Assembly: GCF_003634695.1 (NCBI RefSeq) | Contig: NZ_RBWV01000010.1 | Coordinates: 62,001-126,000 of the forward strand | Direction of reading: 5' to 3' | DNA: 64,000 nucleotides | Source of the DNA: Motilibacter peucedani | GTDB lineage: Bacteria > Actinomycetota > Actinomycetes > Motilibacterales > Motilibacteraceae | Shown: piece after piece, positions 39,778-48,847 of the stretch | How positions within the stretch are numbered: the stretch's first letter is position 1 | Layout: every line of letters begins with the position of its first letter | Position numbers and translations under genes: made by a program | Notes under the pieces: model-generated | What the model saw: the letters and a program-made list of their open reading frames with translations, nothing else | The model's database searches: none | What the model was told of the DNA's origin: nothing

Positions 39778-42474
39778 ATGGCCATGCGCAGCCCGAGCGG
39801 CACCCGACCCGGCACAGCGACGCGGCCGGCGGCACGACCCGCAGGCGGTGGGCGCCCGACCGGTACGCGTGCGGCCGGCACGCGCTCCACCGCCGCCCCC
39901 AAGGGCGGCGGCAGCCGGTCGAGCGCCGCGCCGCGCCCGCGCGCGGCGGCACCGACGCGTACCGGCCCGGGCCTCGGCGTACGCCTGCTGCGCGCCGTCC
40001 TGCGCCTGCTCGCCGCCGTCTGGGTGGGCGTCGGGCACGCGTTCGGCTCCGCCGTGCGCCACGTCGGCTCCGGCGCCCGCGACCTCGACCCGGCCCACCG
40101 CCGCGACGGGCTCGGGCTGGCGGTCCTCGCGCTCGCCGTCCTCACCGGCGCGACCGCCTGGGGACAGGTGGAGGGCCCGGTCGGCGGTGCCACGGACGCG
40201 CTGGTCAGGGGAACCGTCGGGCGCGCCGACGTCCTCGTGCCGCTCGCGCTGCTGCTGCTGGCGGTCCGCGTGCTGCGCCACCCCGACCGCGAGCTGGGCT
40301 CCGGCCGCATGGTCATCGGCTGGGCCGCGCTGGTGCTCAGCTGCCTCGGCGTGCTCCACGTCGCCTCTGGCTCGCCGCAGCCGTCGGGCGAGCACGGGGG
40401 GCTGGTCTCGCTGCGCCACGGCGCCGGTGCGCTCGGCTGGATCGCCGCGGCGCCCCTCGAGGACGCGGCCGGCGCGTGGGTCGCGGTGCCCGTGCTCGTG
40501 CTGGTCGCGGTGTTCGGCCTGCTGGTCGTGACCTCCACGCCGCTCGCGGCCGTGCCCGACCGCATCGACGCGCTGGTGCACGGCCACCTGCGCGAGGCGG
40601 CGGGCGGCGAGCCCGGCGAGCGCGCGGAGCGGGGGAGCCGTCGCCGCGGCTCGCACGCCCTCGAGCCCGACGACTTCGACGACGTCCCCTACGACACCCC
40701 GCTCGTCACCGAGCCCGAACCCCGCCGCAGGGGCCGCCGCGCCGCGGCGGCGGAGCCCGTCGAGGAGGTCTTCGACGTGGCCGGCGAGGGGCTGGGCGGC
40801 GCCGCGCCCACCGAGGAGACCGCACCGCTGCCGCGGCGCCGGGCACCGCGTACCCCTGCCGAGGTCGACCCGCCCACGCAGGCGATCCCCGTGCTCGCGC
40901 CCCGCGGAGCTCCGGTCGTCGAGCCCGACGCCGAGCCGGCGACGGCGCTGCTCGAGGCGCCCGGGGCCGGTGCCGTCGCGCCGCGCGTGGAGCAGCTGCT
41001 GCTCTCGGGCGACGTGACCTACGAGCTGCCCGACCCCTCGGCCCTCAACGCCGGCACCGTCCACAAGGCCCGCACGCCGGCCAGCGACGCGGTCGTCGAG
41101 TCGCTCACCGAGGTGCTGGAGCAGTTCGAGATCGACGCCCACGTCACGGGCTACACCCGCGGCCCGACCGTCACCCGCTACGAGGTGGAGCTCGGCCCGG
41201 CGGTGAAGGTCGAGCGCGTCACGGCGCTGTCGAAGAACATCGCCTACGCCGTGGCGAGCGCCGACGTCCGCATCCTCTCGCCGATCCCCGGCAAGAGCGC
41301 GATCGGCATCGAGATCCCCAACACCGACAAGGAGATCGTGGCGCTGGGCGACGTGCTGCGCTCGCGCAACGCGACCTCCAACACCCACCCGCTCGTCGTC
41401 GGGCTCGGCAAGGACGTCGAGGGCGGCTTCGTCGTCGCGAACCTGGCGAAGATGCCCCACCTGCTGGTCGCCGGCGCCACTGGCTCGGGCAAGTCGAGCT
41501 TCGTCAACTCGATGATCACCTCGATCATGCTCCGCGCGACGCCCGACGAGGTCCGCTTGGTGCTCATCGACCCCAAGCGCGTCGAGCTCACGGCCTACGA
41601 GGGCATCCCGCACCTGGTCACGCCGGTCATCACCAACCCGAAGAAGGCCGCCGAGGCCCTCGAGTGGGTCGTGCGCGAGATGGACCTGCGCTACGACGAC
41701 CTCGAGGCGTTCGGCTTCCGCCACGTCGACGACTTCAACAAGGCGGTGCGCGAGGGCTCGGCCAAGCCGCTGCCGGGCAGCGAGCGCGTGCTGCGCCCCT
41801 ACCCTTACCTGCTGGTGATCGTCGACGAGCTCGCCGACCTCATGATGGTCGCCCCGCGCGACGTCGAGGCCTCGATCCAGCGCATCACCCAGCTCGCCCG
41901 CGCGGCCGGCATCCACCTGGTGCTCGCGACGCAGCGGCCGAGCGTCGACGTCGTCACCGGCATCATCAAGGCCAACGTGCCCTCGCGGCTGGCCTTCGCC
42001 ACCTCGAGCCTCGCCGACAGCCGCGTCATCCTGGACCAGCCGGGGGCGGAGAAGCTGGTCGGCCAGGGCGACGGGCTCTTCCTGCCGATGGGCGCGTCCA
42101 AGCCGGTGCGCATCCAGGGCGCCTGGGTCACCGAGGCCGAGGTGCACTCCGTCGTCGAGCACTGCAAGAGCCAGCTGCAGCCGACCTACCGCGAGGACAT
42201 CACCGCGGCGGCGCCGAAGAAGGAGATCGACGAGGAGGTCGGCGATGACCTCGACCTGCTGGTGCAGGCCGTCGAGCTGGTCGTCACCACGCAGTTCGGC
42301 TCGACCTCGATGCTCCAGCGCAAGCTGCGCGTCGGGTTCGCCAAGGCCGGCCGGCTGATGGACCTCATGGAGAGCCGGGGGATCGTCGGGCCGAGCGAGG
42401 GCTCGAAGGCGCGCGACGTGCTCGTCACCGCCGACGAGCTCGACGGCGTGCTGCTCACCCTGCGTGGCGAGTAG
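39778..42474 (+). CDS. ftsK: DNA translocase FtsK/SpoIIIE
   Basis: FtsK pumps chromosomal DNA through the closing septum. The 898-residue protein has a basic low-complexity N-terminus, about four membrane spans (roughly residues 100-270), an acidic Pro-rich linker, then the motor. The motor shows '[23 protein letters not shown]'-like core elements, the Walker A GATGSGKS, '[13 protein letters not shown]' (Walker B) and '[24 protein letters not shown]'. The gamma winged helix that reads KOPS-like sites is at the end ('[37 protein letters not shown]'). ATG 39778 is favoured by the -10 box. An in-frame ATG 10 codons earlier is possible. Confidence 0.95.
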   Translation: MAMRSPSGTRPGTATRPAARPAGGGRPTGTRAAGTRSTAAPKGGGSRSSAAPRPRAAAPTRTGPGLGVRLLRAVLRLLAAVWVGVGHAFGSAVRHVGSGARDLDPAHRRDGLGLAVLALAVLTGATAWGQVEGPVGGATDALVRGTVGRADVLVPLALLLLAVRVLRHPDRELGSGRMVIGWAALVLSCLGVLHVASGSPQPSGEHGGLVSLRHGAGALGWIAAAPLEDAAGAWVAVPVLVLVAVFGLLVVTSTPLAAVPDRIDALVHGHLREAAGGEPGERAERGSRRRGSHALEPDDFDDVPYDTPLVTEPEPRRRGRRAAAAEPVEEVFDVAGEGLGGAAPTEETAPLPRRRAPRTPAEVDPPTQAIPVLAPRGAPVVEPDAEPATALLEAPGAGAVAPRVEQLLLSGDVTYELPDPSALNAGTVHKARTPASDAVVESLTEVLEQFEIDAHVTGYTRGPTVTRYEVELGPAVKVERVTALSKNIAYAVASADVRILSPIPGKSAIGIEIPNTDKEIVALGDVLRSRNATSNTHPLVVGLGKDVEGGFVVANLAKMPHLLVAGATGSGKSSFVNSMITSIMLRATPDEVRLVLIDPKRVELTAYEGIPHLVTPVITNPKKAAEALEWVVREMDLRYDDLEAFGFRHVDDFNKAVREGSAKPLPGSERVLRPYPYLLVIVDELADLMMVAPRDVEASIQRITQLARAAGIHLVLATQRPSVDVVTGIIKANVPSRLAFATSSLADSRVILDQPGAEKLVGQGDGLFLPMGASKPVRIQGAWVTEAEVHSVVEHCKSQLQPTYREDITAAAPKKEIDEEVGDDLDLLVQAVELVVTTQFGSTSMLQRKLRVGFAKAGRLMDLMESRGIVGPSEGSKARDVLVTADELDGVLLTLRGE

Positions 42475-42483
42475 CACGCAGCC

Positions 42484-42540
42484 GGGCACTTCTGGGGGTC
42501 GGTCGGCGTTGCACAGACGCCACTAGACTTCGAAGTGCCC
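42484..42540. repeat. nested inverted repeat between ftsK and the RodZ-like gene
   Basis: GGGCACTTC (42484-42492) is exactly complementary to GAAGTGCCC (42532-42540), and inside them GGCGT (42505-42509) pairs with ACGCC (42517-42521). A -10-like TAGACT (42524-42529) lies inside the outer arms. It starts 9 bases after the ftsK stop. It could be an RNA structure, a terminator or paired operator half-sites. Confidence 0.55.
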
Positions 42541-42546
42541 GGAATG

Positions 42547-42567
42547 CCCGGTGGCGGCGCCGCCGGG
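42547..42567 (+). promoter_or_regulatory. leader hairpin before the RodZ-like gene
   Basis: CCCGGTGGC (42547-42555) pairs with GCCGCCGGG (42559-42567), with one G-T pair, around a 3-base loop, 30 bases before the GTG start. Confidence 0.4.
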
Positions 42568-42597
42568 GTTGCACGGTTGGTCCAGCGAGGAGGCGAC

Positions 42598-43374
42598 GTG
42601 TCCGTCGGTGAAGCGATCGCCGCCGCCCGCACCCGTGCCGGCCTGTCGCTCGAGACCGTGGCCGACCGCACGCGCATCCGGCGCACGGTCGTCGCGGCCA
42701 TCGAGAAGGACGACTTCTCCCTGTGCATGGGCGACGTCTACGCCCGCGGCCACATCCGCAGCATCGCGCGCGTCGTCGGGGCCGACCCCGAGCCGCTGGT
42801 CGCTCAGTTCGACGCCGAGGTCGCCCACCCCGCCGCCTCTCTGCTGCCCGGCGACGGCGTCGACCTCGTCGGCGGGCTCGAGCGGCGCTCCCGGCCGCTG
42901 AACTGGTCGGCGCTGCTGGTCGCCTCGCTTGTGCTCGTCCTCGCCTACGGCGGCTGGACCCTGCTGCGCCCCGGCTCCTCCGACGGCGGGCGCCCGGTCT
43001 CCCAGTCGCAGCTGCCCGCGACCGCCACCGTGGTCGCCACGCCGCAGGCGAGCGCGAGCGCCCCGGCGCCCAGCGCTCCGCACGCGAGCTCGTCGGCGCG
43101 GGCCACCCCGGCGCACCGCGCCGGCGTCAGCGTCAGCATCGCGGCGTCCCGCGGGCCCAGCTGGGTGCGCGCCACCAGCTCGGGCGGCACCACGCTGTTC
43201 GAGGGCATGGTCGCCAAGGGCCGCACCCAGCAGTTCACCGACCGCAAGCAGGTCACCATCGTCGTCGGCAACGCCGGGGCGGTCGTGCTCACGGTCAACG
43301 GCAAGGACGTCGGCCCGCTGGGCGGTCGCGGCCAGGTCGCGAGCGTGGCGTTCGGCCCGACGGACCCGACCTGA
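42598..43374 (+). CDS. RodZ-like protein: HTH_25, membrane span, DUF4115
   Basis: This is a cell-shape or division-linked membrane protein of 258 residues. The N-terminal helix-turn-helix ('SVGEAIAAARTRAGLSLETVADRTRIRRTVVAAIEKDDF') and 'YARGHIRSIARVVG' are the HTH_25 signature. One membrane span follows ('NWSALLVASLVLVLAYGGWTLL'), then a Ser/Ala/Pro linker and a C-terminal DUF4115 domain ('WVRATSSGGTTLFEGMVAKGRTQQFTDRKQVTIVVGNAGAV'). Its place between ftsK and rimO is the usual actinobacterial one. GTG 42598 was chosen for its GAGGAGG site. Calling it true RodZ would be an inference, since MreB interaction is not shown. Confidence 0.88.
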   Translation: MSVGEAIAAARTRAGLSLETVADRTRIRRTVVAAIEKDDFSLCMGDVYARGHIRSIARVVGADPEPLVAQFDAEVAHPAASLLPGDGVDLVGGLERRSRPLNWSALLVASLVLVLAYGGWTLLRPGSSDGGRPVSQSQLPATATVVATPQASASAPAPSAPHASSSARATPAHRAGVSVSIAASRGPSWVRATSSGGTTLFEGMVAKGRTQQFTDRKQVTIVVGNAGAVVLTVNGKDVGPLGGRGQVASVAFGPTDPT

Positions 43375-43418
43375 GCACGGTGCCGGCGCGAGCGTCCGCG
43401 GTCCCCGTCCCGAGCGCC

Positions 43419-43424
43419 TACCCT
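43419..43424 (+). promoter_or_regulatory. putative -10 box for leaderless rimO
   Basis: TACCCT ends 8 bases before the rimO GTG at 43433, and no ribosome site separates them. Confidence 0.4.
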
Positions 43425-43432
43425 GGTGACCC

Positions 43433-44878
43433 GTGCCCCTCGCCCCGTCCCGTCCTAGCGCCCCGCCCGTGAGCCGGCGCACCGTCGCGCTCGTCACCCT
43501 CGGTTGCGCCCGCAACGAGGTCGACTCCGAGGAGCTCGCGGGGCGGCTGGCCGCTGACGGCTGGGACCTCGTCGACGACGCGGCCGACGCCGACGTCGCG
43601 GTGGTCAACACCTGCGGCTTCGTCGAGTCGGCCAAGAAGGACTCCGTCGACGCGCTGCTCGAGGCCGCGGAGCTCAAGCAGAGCGGCCGCACGCAGGCCG
43701 TCGTCGCCGTCGGCTGCATGGCCGAGCGCTACGGCTCCGAGCTCGCCGGCGCGCTGCCCGAGGCCGACGCGGTGCTCGGCTTCGACGACTACGCCTCGGT
43801 GTCCGAGCGCCTGCGCTCGATCCTCGCCGGCGACGGCCACACGTCCCACGTGCCGCGCGACAGACGTACGCTGCTGCCGATCTCGCCGGTCTCGCGCGCC
43901 GCCTCGGCGCGCCCCGTGCCCGGCCACGGCGACCTGCTCCCCGAGGGCGTCGCGCCCGCCTCCGGCCCCCGCGTGCTGCGCCGGCGGCTCGGCGAGGGCC
44001 CGATCGCCCCGCTGAAGCTGGCGTCGGGCTGCGACCGGCGCTGCGCGTTCTGCGCGATCCCGGCCTTCCGAGGGGCGTACGTGTCGCGTCGTCCCGAGGA
44101 GGTCCTCGCCGAGGCGCGGTGGCTGGCCGAGCAGGGCGTGCGCGAGGTCGTCCTGGTCAGCGAGAACTCCTCGAGCTACGGCAAGGACCTCGGCGACATC
44201 CGCGCGCTCGAGACGCTGCTGCCGCAGCTGACCTCGGTGCCGGGCCTCGACCGCGTGCGCGTGTCCTACCTCCAGCCGGCCGAGGTCCGCCCAGGGCTGC
44301 TCGACGTCATGGCGGGGGAGGGCGTCGCGCCCTACTTCGACCTCTCGTTCCAGCACGCGTCCGGCCCGGTGCTGCGCCGCATGCGCCGCTTCGGCGACAC
44401 CGAGCGGTTCCTCGACCTGCTGGGCGAGGCCCGCGCCCGCGTGCCGCTGGCCGGCGCACGCTCGAGCTTCATCGTCGGGTTCCCCGGCGAGACCGAGGCC
44501 GACGTCGCCGAGCTCGAGCGCTTCCTGGTGGAGGCGCGGCTCGACGCCATGGGCGTGTTCGGCTACAGCGACGAGGAGGGCACGGAGGGCGCGACCCTGC
44601 CCGACAAGCTGCCCGCAGACGTCGTCGAGGCGCGGCACGAGCGCGTCGGCCGCCTCGTCGAGGAGCTGGCCGCGCAGCGCGCCGAGGAGCGGGTCGGCGA
44701 GCTCGTCGACGTGCTGGTCGAGCGCACCGAGGACGGCCGCCCGGTCGGCCCGGCCGGCCACCAGGCGCCCGACGTCGACGGTGTCACGGCGCTGACCGCG
44801 CCCGCCGCGCCCGGGTCGTTCGTCCGTGCCCGTGTCGTGGCATCAGTTGGCGTCGACCTGGTCGCCGAGCCTGTATGA
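43433..44878 (+). CDS. rimO: ribosomal protein S12 methylthiotransferase RimO
   Basis: RimO is a radical-SAM enzyme with two iron-sulfur clusters that methylthiolates an Asp of ribosomal protein S12. The 481-residue protein has the N-terminal cluster Cys residues ([30 protein letters not shown]), the radical-SAM CxxxCxxC in [11 protein letters not shown] and a C-terminal TRAM domain. '[20 protein letters not shown]' and '[14 protein letters not shown]' favour RimO over MiaB. It contains a 30-residue insert-like stretch before the radical-SAM part. The stop overlaps the pgsA ATG (ATGA). Confidence 0.95.
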   Translation: MPLAPSRPSAPPVSRRTVALVTLGCARNEVDSEELAGRLAADGWDLVDDAADADVAVVNTCGFVESAKKDSVDALLEAAELKQSGRTQAVVAVGCMAERYGSELAGALPEADAVLGFDDYASVSERLRSILAGDGHTSHVPRDRRTLLPISPVSRAASARPVPGHGDLLPEGVAPASGPRVLRRRLGEGPIAPLKLASGCDRRCAFCAIPAFRGAYVSRRPEEVLAEARWLAEQGVREVVLVSENSSSYGKDLGDIRALETLLPQLTSVPGLDRVRVSYLQPAEVRPGLLDVMAGEGVAPYFDLSFQHASGPVLRRMRRFGDTERFLDLLGEARARVPLAGARSSFIVGFPGETEADVAELERFLVEARLDAMGVFGYSDEEGTEGATLPDKLPADVVEARHERVGRLVEELAAQRAEERVGELVDVLVERTEDGRPVGPAGHQAPDVDGVTALTAPAAPGSFVRARVVASVGVDLVAEPV

Positions 44879-45465
44879 CAGGTGTCGTGTCCGGAACGGC
44901 CGCCGCGGAGCCACCCGGCAAGCTCAACATCCCCAACAGCCTGACCGTCGCCCGGCTGCTGCTCGTGCCGGTGATGGTGGTCGTGCTCTTCCACGGCGAC
45001 GGCCACGAGGCGGCCTGGCGCTGGGGCGCGTGGGCCGTCTTCGCGGTCGCCGGGGTGACCGACCTGGTCGACGGCAACCTCGCGCGCCGGCGCGGCTCGG
45101 TCACCGAGCTCGGCAAGCTGATCGACCCCATCGCCGACAAGGCGCTCATCGGGGCCTCACTGGTCTCGCTCTCGATCCTCGGCGACCTGCCGTGGGTGCT
45201 GACCGTGGTCATCCTCGTCCGCGAGCTCGGCGTCACGCTGCTGCGCCTGTGGGTGATCCAGCACGGCGTGATCGCCGCCAGCCGCGGCGGCAAGGTCAAG
45301 ACGCTGCTGCAGTCGGTGTCCATCGGGCTGTTCCTGCTGCCCCACCCCGGCTTCTTCGCCGTGCTCGCCTGGACCGTCATGGTGTTCGCGGTCGGCACGA
45401 CGCTGGTCACCGGCGGCGACTACGTGATGCGGGCCGTGCGCCTGCGCCGCACCGCCCGCCCGTGA
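44875..45465 (+). CDS. pgsA: CDP-diacylglycerol-glycerol-3-phosphate 3-phosphatidyltransferase
   Basis: PgsA makes phosphatidylglycerol phosphate, the first step to phosphatidylglycerol and cardiolipin. The 196-residue membrane protein has the complete CDP-alcohol phosphatidyltransferase motif D-x2-DG-x2-AR-x8-G-x3-D-x3-D in '[20 protein letters not shown]' continued by LIDPIADK, with four further membrane helices. '[18 protein letters not shown]' is the typical PgsA N-terminus. It overlaps rimO upstream and cinA downstream by 4 bases each. Assignment to PgsA rather than another CDP-alcohol transferase rests on this order and length. Confidence 0.93.
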   Translation: MTGVVSGTAAAEPPGKLNIPNSLTVARLLLVPVMVVVLFHGDGHEAAWRWGAWAVFAVAGVTDLVDGNLARRRGSVTELGKLIDPIADKALIGASLVSLSILGDLPWVLTVVILVRELGVTLLRLWVIQHGVIAASRGGKVKTLLQSVSIGLFLLPHPGFFAVLAWTVMVFAVGTTLVTGGDYVMRAVRLRRTARP

Positions 45466-46694
45466 GCGCCGGGCCGGGCGGCCGCGCCGAGGTCGTCTGC
45501 GTCGGCGACGAGCTGCTCTCCGGCCGCGTCGCCGACCTCAACGCCGCGTGGCTCGGGGCCCGGCTTGCCGAGCGCGGGTGGCCGGTGCGCCGGGTCGTCA
45601 TGGTCGCCGACGACGTCGAGGTCATCGCCGCCGCGGTCACGGACGCGGTCGGCCGGGCGGAGCTGGTCGTCGTCACCGGCGGGCTGGGCGGCACCTCCGA
45701 CGACGTCACCCGCGCCGCCCTCGCCCAGGTCGCCGGGGCGGCGGTGGTGCGCGACGCCGCCCTCGAGGCCGCTCTGCGCGCCCGCTACCGCGACGCCGAG
45801 CCGCCGGTGGGCGCGCTCACCATGTGCGACGTCGTGCAGGGCGCCGAGGTGCTCGCCAACCCGGCGGGCACCGCACCGGGGCAGCGGATGGGCGTCGGCG
45901 GTGCCACCGTCGTGCTGCTGCCGGGCGTGCCCCGCGAGGTGGTCGCCATCGCCGAGTCGGCGCTGCTGCCCGCGCTCGGCGGCGGAGCCGTCGTCACCCG
46001 CTCGCTGCACCTCCCGCTGGCCGACGAGGCGCGGGTCGGTGACGCGCTCGCGGCGCTGGAGCGCTCCCTGCCCGCAGGCGTACGCGTCGGCTACCTCGCC
46101 GCCGCGAGCGAGGTCGAGGTCCGGCTGACCGGGCGCGGCGCCGACCGCGCCGCGGTCGAGGCGCTGCTCGAGCCGGTCGTGTCGGCCGCGCGGGGCGCCC
46201 TCGAGCGGGTCGAGGGCCTGCTGGTCCTCGACGCACCGCTGCCCGCCTCGCTGGTGCAGGCGTTGACCGGGCTCGGGCAGACGATGGCGTGCGCCGAGTC
46301 GCTGACCGGCGGCCTGGTCGCAGCCACCGTCGTCGACGTGCCCGGGGCGTCGGCCGTGCTGCGCGGGGGAGTCGTCTCCTACGCCACCGACGTCAAGGCC
46401 AGCGCCCTCGGCGTGCCTGCTGACCTGCTGGCCGAGCGGGGAGCCGTCGACCCCGACGTCGCACGCGCCATGGCGGCGGGGGTCCGCAGCCGGCTCGGGG
46501 CCGACTGGGGCGTCTCGACGACCGGGGTCGCCGGACCCGACCCGCAGGACGGCCACCCGGTCGGCGAGGTCCACGTCGCCGTCGACGGGCCGCGGTCCGC
46601 CTCGCGGGTGATCGCCTTGCGCGGAGGCCGCGAGCGCATCCGCCACCAGGCGGCCGTCGCCGCGCTGCGCCTGCTGCTGGAATGCGTACACTGA
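45462..46694 (+). CDS. cinA: CinA: competence/damage-inducible protein with NMN deamidase domain
   Basis: The 410-residue protein has an N-terminal MoaB/CinA domain ('[36 protein letters not shown]', '[16 protein letters not shown]') and a C-terminal PncC-type nicotinamide-nucleotide amidase domain ('[34 protein letters not shown]', '[19 protein letters not shown]'). CinA is linked to pyridine nucleotide salvage and, in some bacteria, to recombination. The GTG overlaps the pgsA stop. clgR follows 125 bases later, as in mycobacteria and streptomycetes. Confidence 0.94.
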   Translation: MSAGPGGRAEVVCVGDELLSGRVADLNAAWLGARLAERGWPVRRVVMVADDVEVIAAAVTDAVGRAELVVVTGGLGGTSDDVTRAALAQVAGAAVVRDAALEAALRARYRDAEPPVGALTMCDVVQGAEVLANPAGTAPGQRMGVGGATVVLLPGVPREVVAIAESALLPALGGGAVVTRSLHLPLADEARVGDALAALERSLPAGVRVGYLAAASEVEVRLTGRGADRAAVEALLEPVVSAARGALERVEGLLVLDAPLPASLVQALTGLGQTMACAESLTGGLVAATVVDVPGASAVLRGGVVSYATDVKASALGVPADLLAERGAVDPDVARAMAAGVRSRLGADWGVSTTGVAGPDPQDGHPVGEVHVAVDGPRSASRVIALRGGRERIRHQAAVAALRLLLECVH

Positions 46695-46708
46695 TTACAC
46701 GCTTACAC
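46687..46708. repeat. three TACAC repeats at the cinA stop
   Basis: TACAC occurs at 46687-46691, 46696-46700 and 46704-46708 (spacing 9 and 8). The AT-rich run stands out in GC-rich DNA, and position upstream of clgR suggests a regulator-binding site. Confidence 0.35.
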
Positions 46709-46781
46709 CAGCACCGTCAGTCCAGAGCCTCCGTCCTCCCCAGCGGGGACGGCTGCCTCTGCACCGCCGGGCGGACACGGG

Positions 46782-46800
46782 TACGGTGGGCTTCCACCGT
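46782..46800. promoter_or_regulatory. clgR promoter -10 box overlapped by an inverted repeat
   Basis: TACGGT (46782-46787) is a -10 candidate. ACGGTGG (46783-46789) and CCACCGT (46794-46800) form a perfect 7-base inverted repeat over it, a good position for autorepression. Confidence 0.45.
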
Positions 46801-46819
46801 CCCAGAAGGGAGCACCGCG

Positions 46820-47170
46820 ATGGTCCTCTTGCGTCGCCTGCTCGGGGACGTGCTGCGCACCCAGCGACAGCGGCAGGGCCGCACGTTGCGCGAGGTCTCC
46901 GCCGCCGCCCGGGTGTCGCTCGGCTACCTCTCCGAGGTCGAGAGGGGGCAGAAGGAGGCGTCCTCCGAGCTCATCGCCTCGATCTGCGCCGCCCTCGACG
47001 TCCCCATGTCCGAGGTGCTCCGCGAGGTCAGCGACGGCCTGGTGGTCGCCGAGGCAGAGGCGGCCGTCCGTGAGGCGGCCCGCCAGTCCGGCGTCGCCCC
47101 GCTGCTGCCCAGCACCCCGCCCGGGCCCGCCTCGGCGCAGGCCCGCCTCGCGGTCGAGGTCGCGGCCTAG
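46820..47170 (+). CDS. clgR: ClgR-type XRE-family transcriptional regulator
   Basis: ClgR activates the clp protease genes and other stress genes in actinobacteria and is itself a Clp substrate in several of them. The 116-residue protein has the helix-turn-helix '[50 protein letters not shown]', a diagnostic match to ClgR, preceded by '[24 protein letters not shown]'. The C-terminal tail is Ala-rich and ends in hydrophobic residues (VAA), which would suit recognition by Clp. The ATG has an AGAAGGGAG site. It is downstream of cinA in the usual order. Confidence 0.93.
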   Translation: MVLLRRLLGDVLRTQRQRQGRTLREVSAAARVSLGYLSEVERGQKEASSELIASICAALDVPMSEVLREVSDGLVVAEAEAAVREAARQSGVAPLLPSTPPGPASAQARLAVEVAA

Positions 47171-47189
47171 TCCCCGTCACGTCGCCGTC

Positions 47190-47219
47190 GGGCCGGTCTC
47201 CCTGCGGGGAGGCCGGCCC
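47190..47219. terminator. bidirectional terminator between clgR and the beta-helix gene
   Basis: GGGCCGGTCTCCC (47190-47202) pairs with 47207-47219 (13 pairs, one G-T) around a 4-base loop, centred between the two convergent genes. It has no T-tract on either strand. Confidence 0.7.
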
Positions 47220-47244
47220 GCGGTGTCCCTGGTCCCGCCCCGGG

Positions 47245-48774
47245 TCAGCCGGAGCAGGGCACGTTGCTGCGGCCCTTGGCGGCGCCGCTCGCCACGTTGT
47301 CGCACGAGACGACGTTGCCGCTCGTGCCCTTGACCACCATCACGACGTAGCCCGGCACGCCGCCCTGCACGACGTTCTTGCGGAACACGTTGCCGTTGCC
47401 CCAGCCCGAGAACTCGTTGTGCACCTGGAAAGCGTCGGTCAGCGTGCCGCGCCCCTTGTTGCCCTGCACCAGCCAGTCGTTGCCCTTGACGTCGACCCAC
47501 GAGTCGCCCTTGTTCTCGCCGCTCGTGCCGGCCTCGTCGAAGGTGTTGTCGAGGATCTTGCCGCCCGTGGTGCCCTCCTTGACGTCGATGCCCTCGGCGG
47601 CGGTGTCGTAGATGTGGTTGCCCTGGACGAGCACGTGGTCGGACCGGTCGGGGCCGGCACCGCCGTCCTCGCCGTAGGGGCGGGTGAAGCCGGCGTCGGA
47701 GGACCAGTTGGAGTGCGCCGAGCCGACGTAGACGCCCTCGCCGAACTGCGGCGACTTCAACCCGGTGTCGTGCACGGAGCTGTCGATGATCGCGCCGCCC
47801 GCAGAGCCGGAGCGGAAGTGGACCGCTTCCTGCCCGATCGTGCCGACGTCGAGGTCCTTCAGCAGCGAGCCGACCGACCCGTCGAGCACGATGCCCTTCT
47901 TTGCGTTGCGCACCGTGAAGCCGTCGAGCTGCCAGTAGCTGCCGGTGACGTGCAGGCCGTAGGCGCCGCCGTCGGTCTGCCCCGTCGTGATCACGGCGCG
48001 CCGGCTGCCGGCCAGCACGATCGGGTGCTCGCGGGTGCCGTCCGGCGCGGCCTCGAGGCCCGGGTCGCCGGTGTAGGTGCCGTCGGCCATCGTGATGCGG
48101 TCGCCGGGCTTCGCCGCCGCCAGCGCGGCGCGCAGCTGCTCGGTCGTGCTGACGGCCACCTGGCGCAGGGCCGCCGACTGGGGCGGGACGCTCGCCCCGC
48201 CCTTCGGCGCGGGCGGCGGCGAGCTGGAGCCCGCGCTCGTGCCGCTGACGGTGAAGGTGGCGTCGACGTCGGTGCGTCCGGAGGAGGTCTCCATGCGTGC
48301 CTCGAGCTGGTGCTTGCCGGGGGTGGTCGTGAGGGGCACCTCGAACGGCGCCTTCTTGTCCTTCTCGAGGAAGTCGCCGTCGAGGACCCAGCGCACCTCG
48401 TCGACGCCGGACGGGGCGACCACGGTGACCGGCGAGCCGACAGTCGCGCCGTCGAGCTGGCCGAGCGGCACGCGCGAGCCCGCGGGCACGCCGCCGGCGC
48501 CCGACGAGGGCTCGGTGGCCGGCTCGGAGCCGGTCGGCTCGGAGGACCCGGGCTCCGAGGCGGAGGGCTCGCTCGACGACGGGTCGAGCGACGGGTTGCC
48601 GGCTCCCGTCCCTGCGGTGGGCGCTCCGGTGGAGCTGGGCGCGGCGGTCGGGCCGGACGAGGCCCCGGAGTCGTCGCTGCCGCCGCCCAGCAGCCGGCCG
48701 ATCAGCAGGCCGGCGAGCAGCGCGACGACCGCTGCCGCGGCGACGAGTCCGGCCGTGCGTCGATCCAGGTTCAC
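47245..48774 (-). CDS. secreted right-handed parallel beta-helix protein
   Basis: This 509-residue surface or secreted protein has an N-terminal hydrophobic anchor ('LVAAAAVVALLAGLLIGRLL'), then about 75 Ser/Gly/Pro/Glu-rich linker residues and an Ig-like domain ('VTVVAPSGVDEVRWVLDGDFLE'). The rest is a beta-helix with 'TEQLRAALAAAKPGDRITMADGTY' and repeated G-N-x-I/V coils such as VLVQGNHIYDTAAEGIDV. The architecture recalls pectate lyase-like and polysaccharide-binding proteins, but catalytic residues cannot be assigned. The GTG has TAGGTT 7 bases upstream, a leaderless-type start. It is downstream of nei with a short AT-rich palindrome between them. Confidence 0.85.
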   Translation of the reverse strand: MNLDRRTAGLVAAAAVVALLAGLLIGRLLGGGSDDSGASSGPTAAPSSTGAPTAGTGAGNPSLDPSSSEPSASEPGSSEPTGSEPATEPSSGAGGVPAGSRVPLGQLDGATVGSPVTVVAPSGVDEVRWVLDGDFLEKDKKAPFEVPLTTTPGKHQLEARMETSSGRTDVDATFTVSGTSAGSSSPPPAPKGGASVPPQSAALRQVAVSTTEQLRAALAAAKPGDRITMADGTYTGDPGLEAAPDGTREHPIVLAGSRRAVITTGQTDGGAYGLHVTGSYWQLDGFTVRNAKKGIVLDGSVGSLLKDLDVGTIGQEAVHFRSGSAGGAIIDSSVHDTGLKSPQFGEGVYVGSAHSNWSSDAGFTRPYGEDGGAGPDRSDHVLVQGNHIYDTAAEGIDVKEGTTGGKILDNTFDEAGTSGENKGDSWVDVKGNDWLVQGNKGRGTLTDAFQVHNEFSGWGNGNVFRKNVVQGGVPGYVVMVVKGTSGNVVSCDNVASGAAKGRSNVPCSG

Positions 48775-48781
48775 GCGGTCG

Positions 48782-48787
48782 AACCTA
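48782..48787 (-). promoter_or_regulatory. putative -10 box of the beta-helix gene
   Basis: TAGGTT on the minus strand ends 7 bases before the GTG start (48772-48774), so the gene may be transcribed separately from nei as a leaderless mRNA. Confidence 0.45.
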
Positions 48788-48835
48788 CGCGACGGACTCG
48801 CGCGCCGACCCGCCTGTCGGACGGGTCGCGCACGG

Positions 48836-48847
48836 CTATGTCCATAG
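48836..48847. promoter_or_regulatory. AT-rich palindrome CTATG-TC-CATAG
   Basis: This 5+2+5 inverted repeat lies immediately beside the nei stop, about 50 bases upstream of the beta-helix -10 box. AT-rich dyads are rare here, which makes a protein-binding site plausible. Confidence 0.4.

Noticed and set aside
38418-42489. Long antisense frames over ftsK and the S8 peptidase
   Set aside because: They are low-complexity Arg/Ala/Gly-rich translations without recognisable domains, and the opposite strands carry complete peptidase and FtsK motifs.
48806-48828. CGACCCG-N9-CGGGTCG dyad between nei and the beta-helix gene as a terminator
   Set aside because: The stem is only 7 pairs with a long loop and no T-tract, too weak to call in this GC content.
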